A DNA stretch of 64,000 bases from Castor canadensis (GCF_047511655.1 NC_133394.1:111808343-111872342), one strand, 5' to 3'. Shown: positions 22,740 to 34,493, counted from the stretch's first letter. The notes: generated by a model from the sequence alone, not told the origin. Made by a program: numbers and translations.

Positions 22740-23175
22740 TACTTGCAATAGCCAAAAATATCCATCAATGGATAGATGAGCGAAATATGGAACATGCACA
22801 CAGTGGAACATTATTTGGCTATAAAAAAGGAATGGATATTGATACAGGGTATAACACTGATGAATCTTGAAAAACATCATGCTAAATGAAAGAAGCCAGA
22901 CACAAAAGACCGTGTATCATATGATTCCACTTAAAAGAAATGTCTAGAGTGGGAAAAATCCAAAACAACAAAAGGTTAGTAGTTGCCAGGGGCTGGAGAG
23001 GAAGGAGGAAGTGAAAAGTGACCACTAATGGGGTATGGAGTTTCTTTTTAGGGTGATAAAAATGTTCTTGAATTAGATAGTGTGATGGCTGTAAAAACTT
23101 GTGAACACACTAAAACCATAAGTGAAACACTTGAAAAGGTGAATTTCATAAATGAATTATGTCTCAACAACAGAT
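22740..23175 (+). mobile_element. Old L1 3' fragment, right half
   Basis: It resumes with ACTTGCAATAGCCAAAAATA and runs through GGAACATTATTTGGCTAT to the L1 3' UTR (TTGCCAGGGGCTGGAGAGGA), ending near 23,175 close to GAATTATGTCTCAACAACA. Confidence 0.75.
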
Positions 23176-23821
23176 TTCCACTTACCTTTTTTTCTTCTCA
23201 GTATCTTCTTCAAACATCAACTTGAGTTAAAATATTTTAGCTCCCCAATTTTATTTTCATAAAAATAAACTCAAATAAAATAATTTTATGTTTGTGTATA
23301 TATATATCACTATTTTCCAGTGCAAATGTGCAGTATTTCACTTATGTGTCTTGTCTAGGCATTAATCTCTCCTAATTATATCATTTCTTCCAATGGGAAA
23401 GGAAGAAATTATGAGTTACAATGATTTACAACACATTTCTACAGCTCAGTGACACTTTTGTAAACTAGGTCTCTTCTATATTCTACTTGATGTGTGAAGC
23501 ATCTATACTCTGCTCCAACTCCAACAATTTCTTCTCTCACAATGATCCCATCTTCTCATTTCCACCCCTCTTTCATCTCACCCCAGCCTCCAGTCTTCTG
23601 ACCTCCCCTTCCTTTCTATTCTCTTGGTCTACATAGACTCTCCAAGCCTAATTTATTTTCCAGCATAGCCTGGAGCCAGTGATCATCTCCTTACACCAAC
23701 TCAATCCCCCTCAATTATTTTACCATTTGTAGCCCAGTTTTTCCTATTTTATCAATTTCCATAGAGTTGTATTTTTTCCCCCAATTCTCTTAGGCTATAG
23801 GTTACCTTTTAAAGCCACACA

Positions 23822-23916
23822 TTCTTGGGAGGCTAAGGCAGGAGGATTGTAAATTTGAGGTCAGTCTGGTATACATATTGAGACCCTGTCTCAAAATAAA
23901 CAAATACAAAATTTTT
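23822..23916 (+). mobile_element. B1-type SINE fragment, sense
   Basis: TTCTTGGGAGGCTAAGGCAG through GAGACCCTGTCTCAAAATAA; the 5' end is missing. Confidence 0.75.
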
Positions 23917-23921
23917 AAAAA

Positions 23922-24127
23922 TTGCTGTGTGCCAGTGGCTCATGCCTGTAATCCTAGCTACTCAGGAGGCAGAGATCAGGAGGATGGTGATTCAAAGCCA
24001 GCCTAGGCAAATAGTTCTAAAAGAACTATTTGTAAAACCCTTCATAAAAATAGGGCTAGTGGAGTGGCTCAAGGTGAAGGACCTGAGTTCAAGACTTAGT
24101 ACTGCAAAAAAACAAACAAAAACTAAA
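23922..24127 (+). mobile_element. Dimeric B1-ID SINE, sense
   Basis: B1 part: TGCCAGTGGCTCATGCCTGT, ACTCAGGAGGCAGAGATCAG. ID part: GGGCTAGTGGAGTGGCTCAA, GTTCAAGACTTAGTACTGC, then an A-rich tail. This fused design is known from several rodent lineages. Confidence 0.85.
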
Positions 24128-24194
24128 AAGCCATATTTGTATTACAAATATCTAAATTTACCTTTTTATGCTGCTCAGCATTCTTTAATACTTC

Positions 24195-24436
24195 TGTTTT
24201 TTTTCTTTTTAAGTTATTTTTCAGATAGAGCCTTCTGCTTTTTGCCCAGGCTGGCCTTGAATGATGATCCTCCTACTTCTACCTACAGCATAGCTTAGTC
24301 ACCATACTTGACTTGTCCTTTAAGACAGGTCTTGTTAATACCCCCCCTCACACACTGGAGCTGGCTTCGAACCTGATCCTCCTATCTCCACCTCCCAAGT
24401 AGTTGAGATTACAGACATGAGCCACCATGCCCTGCT
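24195..24436 (-). mobile_element. Two B1-like units, antisense, in tandem
   Basis: Unit 1 (to about 24,315) has CCCAGGCTGGCCTTGAATGA. Unit 2 (from about 24,324) has CTCCACCTCCCAAGTAGTTG and TTACAGACATGAGCCACCAT. Confidence 0.65.
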
Positions 24437-24719
24437 AACACTTCCTTTGATGATTCCTTTTCCCATACCTTATAGCTATTGTTGCAAATCCTTATTACTT
24501 TCCATGAGTCCCCAACTCTAGTGTCAGCCTCCTCCCTCTCTAGAAAAGACATCACTACCTATCCTGCAGAAAATAAAGATATCAGGAAGCAATTCTCCCC
24601 AATTGCTTTCTTCTTCACCTTCATCCATCCGAACCTCCATTCTGACTATTACAAAGTAAATTACTAATGCCTTAACAGGGTCTAAGGTCTAGACGCTATG
24701 TTAAAGCTCTATTCCATCC

Positions 24720-25085
24720 TTTGCCCAAGCCATAGTGGACAGTGGTTGCTTTACTTTTATCTCTAGGCTTCTGTTCATGCAACTTCCTTTTTCTGGAACT
24801 CCTCTCGGTGGAAAATTCCAACTCATTCCTCAAGCTCCTGCCAAAATGTTGCCTTTTCTGTGGAACAGTCCCCTCCCCCCAGAAAACTCTGTTTCTACTC
24901 GTCTACATTTTTCCCCTGTACAGCATTTATGAGCAGCATTTTCTAGCTTGCATTTTCTAGTTGCATTCTTTCCTCCATTAAACCTACTTCTTTTTAGGGA
25001 AGGACTGTATCTTATTCACCTTTGTACTCCTAATACTTGCCAAAAGGCACATAGTAGGTATTTAATAAATGTTTAAATGAACAAA
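24720..25085 (+). repeat. L2-like 3' end (old LINE2)
   Basis: The text AGGGAAGGACTGTATCTTAT ... GGCACATAGTAGGTATTTAA and TAAATGTTTAAATGAA resembles the L2 3' end; CTCAAGCTCCTGCCAAAATG lies upstream in the right order. Confidence 0.5.
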
Positions 25086-25370
25086 CAAGATAGCATTACA
25101 GTAACACAACAGGTGTAGTTCCCTCCAGAGTTCCCCTGTCCAACTTTCACATCTATAAGCAAATGTCCAGATTCTAAATGTCTTTTTTGATACCTCTGCC
25201 ATTGTCAACATGGAATTTGTTACATAATCTGTGACTTCCTCCCATGTACATATAATGTAATCTTTCTTTCTGTTTCCACTGCCAGCACACTAACCAAGGT
25301 TTATATCAACTTTATGTGATAGCATCTGGTTATCTCTTTGCAAACTTCCACAACCCTGAAATATTTTTTT

Positions 25371-25580
25371 GCACAGTACTGAGGTTTGAACTCAGCACCT
25401 CAAACTTGCTAGGCAGGCACTCTACCACTTGAGCCACACCCCCCAGACCTTTTTGTTTCAGTTATTTTTCAGCTAGGGACTTACATTTTTTTGCCTGGCT
25501 GGCCTGGATTGTGATCCTTCAGCTCTTTACTTCCCAAGTAGCTAGGATTACAGGTATGGATCACTGCCCCTACCCCCCTT
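25371..25580 (-). mobile_element. Dimeric B1-ID SINE, antisense
   Basis: ID part AGGCAGGCACTCTACCACTT; B1 part GCTGGCCTGGATTGTGATCC and AAGTAGCTAGGATTACAGGT. Confidence 0.8.
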
Positions 25581-26779
25581 TTAGTTAAAACAATTTTCAA
25601 CACACCACACCAGGATGCCCTTGCTTAACATTTTCCTAAGGTTCCCAAACAGCAACCTTCCACTCAAAGCACTCTGTTCATTTTGGGCTTTAAATCTTTG
25701 CTTAGGCACTTTTCTATGCAGGAAATATTATCTCCTCCTTATCCAAATCCTAATCACATTTTCCAGTTTATATGAAGTTGATTCAATAAAGCTCTTAATT
25801 CAAATTGATCTTGCCTCTAAGTTTCTATAGCTCTCACTGCATTTATGAAACAATCAAGAACTCGCCGTCTAATTGGTTCATGAGATCATAAGGTCCTGTA
25901 TGGCTCTCCACAGCCCTCTTTAAAGAGTGAAGGGAAACAGAGGGAGGAGAGAGATGCTCTGCTATAGTCTTGTGTTTTTAGTAGGTACTTAACAAATACC
26001 TCTTCAGGTAACCTGAACTGAACAGTAAAAGCTGATCAAATGAACGGGAAATCGTGGCTAACGTTTAGCACACCAGTTTCTCTTTAGTTAAAACAACTGA
26101 GTGCAGGGTTAAGTGGTAAAACAAGAGAGGACTGGACATACCTCACAAAGGAGTTAGGCAAAATGAAAAGCAGTATGTGACCATTCACCCACTCAGCAAA
26201 CACTGATGTCTGCCAGGCTCTACTCTGCGTCATAGTGCAGAACGGTACATAAAAGTTCGTGAAGACATGAAGACCCGTGCTTCCATGGCATTGACAGCCT
26301 TTGGGTCTAGTAATTAACTTTCCAATCTTTACAATACTTTCTGTACCTCAGTAAAGAAATCAGTAGTGGTCCTCTAAAATTCATTTCCAGATCTCAAACC
26401 CCACGCCCGACCACGCTGCAGAGGCAGCTAGCCACTGCATTCAGTCTATGCTGGTTGGTGTTTCCTTAAACTCAGTAGGGCCATCACACTGCGTGGGTGC
26501 GTGTGTGGGGTGGGCTGTAAAGACACCTTATCCAGAAAACTGCACAGGGGCAGGGACATGCAGACAGACTCAGAAGAGCACGTTGTTCTGGGCAAAGGGA
26601 AGACAAATCACGCACTCCTCTCCTAGCCCACGCCAAAGGCACCAATAAAATCTGGACCCGATAGGTGGAACCATGGAGGGGACGCCCGAGGAATGCCCTT
26701 CCATCTCTGCATTCTCCTAAATTTCAGGACAGCCAGAGATGGAAGATGCCACCGGACTTTGCACCTCACGTAGACAGGC

Positions 26780-27250
26780 GGGGAAGGAGATGTGGGCTTA
26801 ATCACCAAAGGAGCGGTTGGTGCTCAACAACCCGACGCGGAAGAAGCATAGGGACTGAGGGGCCGCCTCCGACACTGGTGCCCTCCGGTCCGCTCGTCAG
26901 TCCGCCGCCGCCGGGACTACCGTGCAGCCGCGGCCGCAAGCTTACCGCAAGGCCGGGCCGAGCCCGGCTGTGCCAAGGCGGCTCTTCCAAGACCGAGAGC
27001 GGATGGGGCTGGGGTGGCGACCACTAGTAGGTTGTGCCCTTCATTGAAGCGGCGAACGGGAAGCAGCCATTCCTTCACCACTTCCTGTATCCGGGCACGT
27101 GACAAACTCCGCGCCGGAAGTTGGCCCTATAGAGAAGGAAGTAGAGGCGGTGGGGAAAGGGAGCGACCAATAGACGTGGAGGGGGCGGGGCTCCACCGGG
27201 CGTGGAGAGGCGGGGCCGGGTCGCGCTGGGGGGGAGAGTGTCCAGGAACT
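26780..27250 (-). promoter_or_regulatory. EXOC1: CpG-island promoter of EXOC1
   Basis: This is the only strongly CpG-rich block in the window, in otherwise AT-rich DNA. Visible elements are an E-box/CRE-like CACGTGAC at 27096-27103, an ETS site CCGGAAGT at 27114-27121, an inverted ETS core CTTCCT at 27081-27086, a CCAAT box (reverse orientation relative to the gene) at 27167-27171, and GC boxes near 27182-27191 and 27208-27216. No TATA box is apparent. The pattern suits a housekeeping gene with dispersed starts. Confidence 0.8.
26946..27090 (-). other. EXOC1: EXOC1 exon 1, non-coding (5' end approximate)
   Basis: Within the CpG island the minus strand carries a strong donor, GCG|GTAAG, with the exon ending at 26946. 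This is the natural partner for the acceptor at 21646-21647, just upstream of the first coding exon. The transcription start cannot be read from sequence; 27,090 is a guess placed next to the ETS-like and E-box-like motifs. Most of the 5' UTR would lie here, since only 10 bases precede the ATG in exon 2. Confidence 0.55.
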
Positions 27251-28125
27251 TCGGGCGCACCAAGGAATTTGGGGATTTGCTTCTGTGTGTGTATTTCCAT
27301 TCTTTAGAAGCATTCATTCTGATATTTGCGGCAATTCGTTTAAAAAGAGAGCTGATAATATGTTTTGTTTTTTTATAAAAGTTTTGTTAACTCTAGATCC
27401 TTGCGACTTAAAAGCTTGGAGAGTTGAAATAAGTTAAATCAGAGTTTCTGGCCTGGCAGAGTGTGGGGGCGAGAGGCCTAGATATCAGCACTTTTAATGT
27501 CTTCGCAGATTATTCTAATACTCAGCTAAAGTCTAGAGCCATGGTTCTTATGATCTTGTCAAGCAGTGCCTCACAGACTAGCTGGTTAGATGTCATTTGA
27601 GGGCTTTTAGAAAATACAACCTCTCGTCTCACATCATATCTAATTTACTGAACCAGAATCTAGGTCCTAAGATGATGCTTATACATACTGAAGTTTGAGA
27701 GGCATAGATAATGCCATTATTGCTGGCTTCAGAGACAGATTATTCATTTGTTCCACATTCCTGGCACCTGTTTTTATGCCAGGCACTTGGATTCCAGGTA
27801 CAAAGGTGATTCAAGCGTTAATTCTACCCTGAAGGAGTTCACAACTGGTAGGACTAGGCAAGGGGAATGCAAAAGAGGGAGTAACTCATTTATTTGCCAG
27901 TGATGGATTCACTGAGAAAGTGCCAGGGTTGTGCCAAGAATATTTCACTGTTTAGCTGATAGAATTTGTGAAAAATTAGCAGAACTAGTAGGGAACTGCT
28001 TGTTACTGAGATTAATAATGCTCTAGACAAGGCTACTTGGAATGTTTTTCACTTTCATTTTTTGATTTCCCTTTTTAGAGCAGTGTCTAGTCCCAGTCAT
28101 TGTAAATACGCCTTAGGTCCTTTCT

Positions 28126-28213
28126 CCCATCCAAGTACTAACCAGACCTGACCCTGCTTAGCTTCCAAGATCAGAAGAGATCGGGCGTGTTCAGGGTGGT
28201 ATGGCTGTAGACT
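28126..28213 (-). pseudogene. 5S rRNA retropseudogene, 3'-truncated
   Basis: The minus strand starts GTCTACAGCCATACCACCCT and keeps the 5S order through AAGCTAAGCAGGGTCAG and TTAGTACTTGGATGGGAGA, then departs at about 5S position 87-90. It has several substitutions but covers about three quarters of 5S rRNA. A 15-bp direct repeat, CCTTAGGTCCTTTCT, flanks it (28111-28125 and 28214-28228). There is no A-tail. Confidence 0.93.
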
Positions 28214-28839
28214 CCTTAGGTCCTTTCTGCTAAGTCCTGGAATGCTTACTGTGGACACTTTGTATGACAATTGTGTGTGCTTTTTTTTTTCCATCCTAGT
28301 TTATTTATCTGCATATTGCAGTCCTCAAAGTTGAAAACTGAATTGCATTTCAGAAGTCTAGACCTTTTCCCCTGAACTTAGATAGTGTGTACCTGCTATC
28401 CCACCTCTCACATTTTCAGTTGGATGGCTCATAGACATCTATCTACACCTTATGTGTCCAAAATTTGATTCTCCTTTCTCTCCTCCACTCCTGGATTCTC
28501 CTGGAAATGAGGCTTATTTGCAGTAATTTGTTTGAGGATTTGATCCCAGGAAACAAAAGTGAGGGAAGAAGAAGGAAATGAAACATAGAAGAGGGAGAGT
28601 CAATCAAAGGAGGAGTTAATGAGTTGGTCATCACCACGTTTGAATGTTTCCTAAATTCCTTAAAACCTCCTAAAAGGCTTTATGAAATGATTCTCAGAAC
28701 TTGTCCGTGGCAGAAATAATGGAGTAAACATTTATGAATCAGCTCCTGCCCCTCTTTGATCAAAGGTTAATACCCCTGGGCATTAACTAATCCATAGTTT
28801 CAAAATGCACAATTGTGAATTTCAGGCTTATGTCCACAT

Positions 28840-30760
28840 CAAAGATGTGCTGAGAGGAGCGGTGCTGTTTCTTTGCACTTACCAAAAACTCTCATCCTGC
28901 TCAGAGCAGGTTGTTGTTGAAATAAGAGGCTGAAGGGATTGCAAGTGGTAAGAGAAAATGTGTAGAAAGACATGGACACAAAAGCTGTCCACTTCAGACC
29001 ACCCCTTGCACCATTCTGATCTGCTCATGCCCTCCATTAAGCTCAGTCCTTCACATGGGTCCTTTCAAGATGATGGACAGTCACCATCTCTGCAAGGAAT
29101 AACTATAATAGAGTTAGTGGAATAACTAACTCAGTTTCCACTAATGCCCTTATGTTAAGACCATACTTGCAGTCATTAACTCCTTCCTCCAGTAACCATG
29201 GTAAGTTTCACCATTGGCTAACACATCAGCTGATGTAGGTTGTTTCTATTGTGAAGTAACCTGGTGCTTCCACCTTGTTCTATAAGACTCTTGGTTGCTA
29301 CAATTGCCTGTTCAACTTATCCCAGGGTACAGAGCCACCCAAATAAGGCTAGATGAATTCCTTTGATTCCAGATAAATTCCTCCCTACTGCTGCTGTGTA
29401 ACAACAATCCCAGATGCTTTTGCTAATCACAGTTCATTACTCCCAGGAGCGTAGTAACCTCTTTCTTTGCAGGCGGGTCCCCTGCCATGAGAAGCTGCAA
29501 GTGACCCAAGTGATAAAGTTTCAAGTTCAGTGCATTCCATACTGTGTATCCTAGTGGAAGCATCCTCTGCTCATTCCTTGGAGAATCAATTATTGCAATC
29601 TAGCACTAAAGCCTAAATTTGAGGAACTGAAGGCACAAATTGTTCAAGCAGATCACTGGGAGTGATAAGATGGACTGATTCTGTTCCTATTCCTGGGTTC
29701 CTGAAGCCAAGCCTTGAACTTTTATTTGGTGGTTCAATCACTGAACACATTCTGTAATACAACACCTCAATCCCAAAAGGGCACAGTAGCTGAGCCTGTA
29801 ACAGGTTATTCCACCAGTTTATAAGGTGAAGTGTATTTGAATGATGAAGGATATGGCAATATCAGTAGATCTTATGGTCATGTGTATATTGCCACTTTTT
29901 TGGAGGGGGACTGCAAAATCGATTCCTTAGTTGAAATAATGTTGATCAAGAAAGTTATAATTCTGGTGACTGTGGATGTTGGCCAAATCACTGTGGGCAA
30001 GAAAGACAAATCCCAGAGTCTATAAATATTTTTATTTCAGGTTACTTTCCCCTCTATATAAAGTAAACAATAAAGTGTGTTTCTCCAAGCTCTGCCTACT
30101 GGAAAGATTCCCCTACAGGGTATTATTCATTAGGGCCATCCCTGAGTGGGGCAAGAGTGTAGCAGCAGTACAATGTCACGTACCCACCAACATGATGTGC
30201 CAATCCATATGTGAGCCAGACTCAAAAGTTTTATTCTTATTAGGTAGTCATAAAGAACTCCCAAGTGAGTAAGTTGAAGAAGAGATATTAGTGCTATAAA
30301 AGTAAGTGCTGGGGGAGTCTGAGCTACCCATCCATGTAATTGTGCTTTCTGGGTGTGCTCAGGCCTTATGACACTCCCATACTTCAATAGATTGGTGCTA
30401 AACCTAGCACTTATGACTTGGTGGAACTGAGCATTTGCAGCTCTTGATAGATTGCCCTAGTTTTCCCACTGGAGAATTGTCTCTGCCTCAGAAGACATGG
30501 CCTTGCAGAATACTAGGCACTTATGCTGCAACTCTCTTACTGGAGCTACCTACAGATTTCACATAGTGCTTTTATTTACCACATATCATTCTAACATCTT
30601 CAGATCTGCTGGAACAAATGGCCTGATATCAGGGCCACTTGCACACCAGACCATCTGGGCAACGTATGCAAGAGGTGAGTACTTTTTAATTTCACAGTAG
30701 CGACATCTTTCCATGTAGGAAATGTGGTCTAATGTTGGTTCTCACTCTCACATAATAAGT
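28840..30760. other. Intergenic block, possibly an ancient degraded repeat
   Basis: About 1.9 kb with no gene-like frame and no SINE. Its composition and some phrases on the minus strand recall the interior of an ERVL/MaLR-type element, but I found no motif that proves it. No protein domain can be read in any frame. Confidence 0.25.
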
Positions 30761-30846
30761 TCATACTAAAATTACTGCTTCTCTGAGCCTGTGGACTCAG
30801 TGCTCATTCAAATCTCATTTGGCATAGGCTATCATCATGTCCAATC

Positions 30847-30929
30847 TTTTTTGGCACTGCTAGAGGTTGAACTCAGGGTCTCACACCTGCTAGGCAGGTG
30901 CTCTACCACTTGAGCCACTCTGCCAGCCC
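30847..30929 (-). mobile_element. ID SINE, antisense
   Basis: GAGGTTGAACTCAGGGTCTC and GGCAGGTGCTCTACCACTTG; a fairly well kept ID body. Confidence 0.85.
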
Positions 30930-31149
30930 ATCATGTCCAGTCTTTAAGGAGATACCAAGACTGTGTATTAGGATGTATTCCACCTGTTCATGCCAAAACA
31001 TTAAACCACAAATTGGATCCATATCATACATTTTCTCCTGCCCAGCATTATTATCTTATTCCTCTGGTCAAATACTCTAAATATTTATTCTTACAACACT
31101 CCCTTTGTCTCTGTTGGTACATGTGATAGCCCATTTTCAATTCTTTTGA

Positions 31150-31340
31150 GTGATTCTCAACAAGGGGTGATTTTTACTCCTGGGGGCAGTTGGCCATGTC
31201 TGGAGACATTTTTGGTTGTTATTACTGAGAGGGTTCTACTGGCATCTAGTGAGTAGATGCCAGAGGTGCTTACTATGCTCGATGTCCCTCCACAGGAAAG
31301 CGCTTGTCCAGTGCAAAATGTCATGATTGTCAAAGATGAC
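31150..31340 (+). mobile_element. MER5-like (hAT-Charlie) DNA transposon
   Basis: It contains GTGATTCTCAACAAGGGGTG, GGCCATGTCTGGAGACATTT, TACTGGCATCTAGTGAGTAG and GTGCAAAATGTCA, the standard order in MER5A-type elements. Confidence 0.75.
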
Positions 31341-32393
31341 CAGTTGTGGTCTAGTTCTCTCCAGAGCAGGGATTTCAATTCCCCACGTAGACTGTACTGA
31401 GATATGACCTGGTTATGGTGTTGAGGCAATGGGCAGGGGTGTAATTGGGCTGGATAGTGAAGAAAATAAAAGTTATATTATGAACCATTCCTCTTTAGGT
31501 ATATTTTTTGAGTATTTACAGACAAGGGAAACAGCTTTCCATTATCAATAGGAAAGAGGCTGTTGGCTCAGAGGCTGAAAAAAAATCTGGTATTTAAGAT
31601 TATAAAGCCCATGTAAATGCTCCTATTCTAGATTCCGGAGTTTCATTATTTTCCTATGAAGGCCCTGGTTTTGACATGGGTGCCATTTCAAGGCTATGCA
31701 TTTGCATTCCTTTTTGCTCTGTGACCTTTATGATTAGATACTGGGACTGATTTTTAGCACCGTCTGCTCAGTGGCTACACTGCCCTAGAGGTCTTCTGGC
31801 TTTCATGGTGTGCCTGGATTTGACTGATTTTGTGGTTCCTTTTGAGAAGCCTTATGAAAGTGTTTCAGAACTACACTGGAGTGAAGAAAGCATTTATCCA
31901 TTGACTCCTGTCTGCCATTGGTCAAGATTTCACCACATACTTCTATTGTACAGATACACGTTGAGCTGGTTTCTGCTGGTTTCATGCTATGGCATGAGAT
32001 GCAACATCCCATGCTAGGGAGTGAGAAAGGCAAGTTTTTATAAGGTCCTTAAGAAAAACTAATCGATGCCTGCAATTGGTCACTGCATAAGAGGTGAGGC
32101 TGAGAGGGTTTTAAATAGTCCACAAAGGAACAAACACTGCCTGTTCTTCAATTTTCTCTGTTTGAGTTAATTGTTTTTCCATCACTCCAGTTGTGTAGTC
32201 CAGTTCTTGACTTCTCTTTTTCTCTCATACTTTACATCCAGTCATTCAAGAACTCTTGTTGATTCTGCCTGGAAGTATGTACATAATGTAACCAGTCCTT
32301 ACTATATTCACTGATACTCCTTCCTGAATTTTTGCCACTTTCATTTCTCCTGAATTAGTGCATAAACCTTCTATTCTCTTTGTTTTTTCCATG

Positions 32394-32512
32394 GATTTTT
32401 TCGAGATAGGGTCTCAAAAACTATTTGCGCAGGCTGGCTTCAAACTGCACTCCTCCTGATCTCTATCTCCTGAGTAGCTAGGATTCCAGGTGTGAGCCAC
32501 CAGTGCCTGGCT
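32394..32512 (-). mobile_element. B1-type SINE, antisense
   Basis: GAGATAGGGTCTCAAAAACT, CTGAGTAGCTAGGATTCCAG and GTGAGCCACCAGTGCCTGGC. Confidence 0.8.
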
Positions 32513-32799
32513 CATTATAACATTTGATAATTGATAAAGTAATAAATGACGCATGTTTTATATTTTTCTTTTTCTATGGGAACTGTATTGCAGATAATAT
32601 AAGGGAAAGATTTAAAGAAGAATTCCAAATAAGTGTAGTAGGTACAACAGAATCAGTAGGTATCATTTTTCAATATCTAATGAAATAATAGATTTAGGCA
32701 ATAATCATCAGTGAATGCTGAAATCATTAGGTGAAAAGTTATGGAGAACTTTGTGGTGGAGAAATCAATCTGTCACCACCAAAACCCAATGAGCAATCT

Positions 32800-33058
32800 T
32801 TTTTTTTTTTTTTTGCTGGCACTGGGGTTTGAACTCAGGGTCTCACACTTGCTGCTAGGCAGGCACCCTTATTACTTGAGCCACTCCACCAGTGCACAAC
32901 CCACCCCTTTTTTTGGTTGTTTTGAGACAGGGTCTCACTATGTAGTCCAGACTAACCTAGAACTCTTTATGTAGCCCATACTTCCTCAAACTTGCAATCC
33001 CCTTGCCTCAACCTCCTGAGTGCTCTGGCTTAAGGATATGCACAACCATGCCTGACCT
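32800..33058 (-). mobile_element. Dimeric B1-ID SINE, antisense, with likely TSD
   Basis: Poly-T, then GGGGTTTGAACTCAGGGTCT (ID) and GAGACAGGGTCTCACTATGT (B1). The flanks CCAATGAGCAAT (left) and CCAGTGAGCAAT (right) look like a target duplication with one mismatch. Confidence 0.8.
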
Positions 33059-33225
33059 CCAGTGAGCAATTAGCTAGCCTTAGGGGCTCATGGTCTGATG
33101 CAGTGTGAAGCACATAGGACCAACAATGAAGGGGTATCACCTCAACATGAACCTGGATCCAACCAATCCTCTAGGCCTCGTGATAGAGTTTTAGCGAACA
33201 GGGAGGATGAAGGAATAAGCTAAAT

Positions 33226-33320
33226 ATAAATAATAGGCTTAATATAATATTTATATATATAATTAATGTAATATAATTAATATTTATATTAATAAGCTTA
33301 ATATAAATAATAAGCTCATT
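33226..33320. repeat. AT-rich tract with repeated AAGCTTAATATAAATAATA units
   Basis: The tract is almost pure A/T. Near-identical pieces TAAATATAAATAATAGGCTT and TTAATATAAATAATAAGCTC flank a core of TTATATATATAATTAATG. Confidence 0.7.
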
Positions 33321-33425
33321 GCAGAACGAGTAAGAGCTATTAGGACCAGTGGCTTCTCTCTTATAAATCAGTAGCTGGAGAAAAAAGAGAGAGGCTCACT
33401 ATTTACCATAAAAGAGGTGGAAGAG

Positions 33426-33528
33426 GGCTGGGGGTGTGGCTCAAATGGTAGAGTGCCTGCCTTGCGAGTGCGAAGCCCTGCACCCCCAAAAAAACAAAAA
33501 AGAGAAAACAAACAAACAAAAAGAGTTG
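33426..33528 (+). mobile_element. ID SINE, sense
   Basis: GGGCTGGGGGTGTGGCTCAA, AGAGTGCCTGCCTTGCGAGT and a long A-rich tail. It is one of the least diverged ID copies here. Confidence 0.88.
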
Positions 33529-33610
33529 TAAGGAATATAACAATTGGATACAATAGCTGGGCCTTGTTTGGAGTCTGATTTGAGTATACCAAGCATAAAA
33601 AGACAGTTTT

Positions 33611-34007
33611 AAAATTTTTATTATTGTTGTACTAGGGGCACATTGTGACACTTAGAAAATTTCTTACAATATATCATAAAATATATCCATCATTATTCTT
33701 TATCTCCTATTCCCCCATTCCCAGAATAGTTTCTACAGGTCTCATTTTTCCATTTTCATACATGAGTACATAATATTCCACCCCATTCACCTTCTTACAC
33801 CTTTTCCTTATAACCTCACCCCTCCCACTAGTGCCAACCCCCAGACAGGACCTATTTTACCTTCCTGTTCTCAAGTTTGGAAGAAAGACATTTTTTTGTT
33901 TAAGATACAGGGAGTTTTATGTGACACTTCCATGTATTATATATGTATTATAACCCAAATTTGCTAATTACCCCCAGTTTTCTCCTTTTTACCTTAGTCC
34001 CCTTCTT
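33611..34007 (-). mobile_element. L1 3'-end fragment with target-site duplication
   Basis: The approximately 400-bp insert is bounded by the 14-bp repeat AAAAAGACAGTTTT (33597-33610 and 34008-34021). Its text (TGTTGTACTAGGGGCACATT; CTCATTTTTCCATTTTCATA) is the reverse complement of a rodent-type L1 3' UTR. It is a 5'-truncated insertion. Confidence 0.7.
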
Positions 34008-34217
34008 AAAAAGACAGTTTTGAAAGAGTCAAGGAAATTTGAATTTGAAGGACATTGTAGACTGAGGAATGACTGTGAACTTTGTTCAATGTGATAATGA
34101 TGTGGCATGCATTTTTTAAAGTCTTTTTGAATTAGGTAAGATAAATTCTTAGATATTTTTGGTGACATGGCATGAAGTGGGGGATTAGAAGAGAAAAGGC
34201 AGTTAGAAGCAGGATTG

Positions 34218-34478
34218 TGGCTGGGCGTGATAGTGCATGCCTAGCTATGAGGGAGGCATAGATAAGAGGACAGGGGTCTGAAGCCACCCTGAGGGAAAAA
34301 GTGAGGCCCTATCTGAAAAATAACTAAAAGCAAAAGGGGGGCAAACCCAAACCCCGGTACTGTCCAAAAAATAGAAATAAAAAAGAGGTTGGTAGGGTGG
34401 GATGCAACTCAGTGAGAGTGTTTCCCAAACATGTGCAAGGCCCTGGGTCCAATCTTAGGTACCTCAAAAGAAAAAATA
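34218..34478 (+). mobile_element. Diverged B1-ID SINE followed by a second ID SINE
   Basis: The first (34,218-34,383) has GGCTGGGCGTGATAGTGCAT and AACCCCGGTACTGTCC. The second (34,388-34,478) has GGTGGGATGCAACTCAGTGA and AGGCCCTGGGTCCAATCTTA. Confidence 0.7.
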
Positions 34479-34493
34479 GAGAGGATTGGCAAC

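Noticed and set aside
26448..27317. Several open frames of 60-120 codons on both strands near the CpG island
   Set aside because: GC-rich DNA has few stop codons; none resembles a known protein, and the region is explained by the EXOC1 promoter and exon 1.
28840..31100. Possible endogenous retroviral interior or a hidden gene
   Set aside because: No protease, reverse transcriptase, integrase or envelope motif could be read, and no paired LTRs flank the block. I kept it only as a low-confidence repeat.
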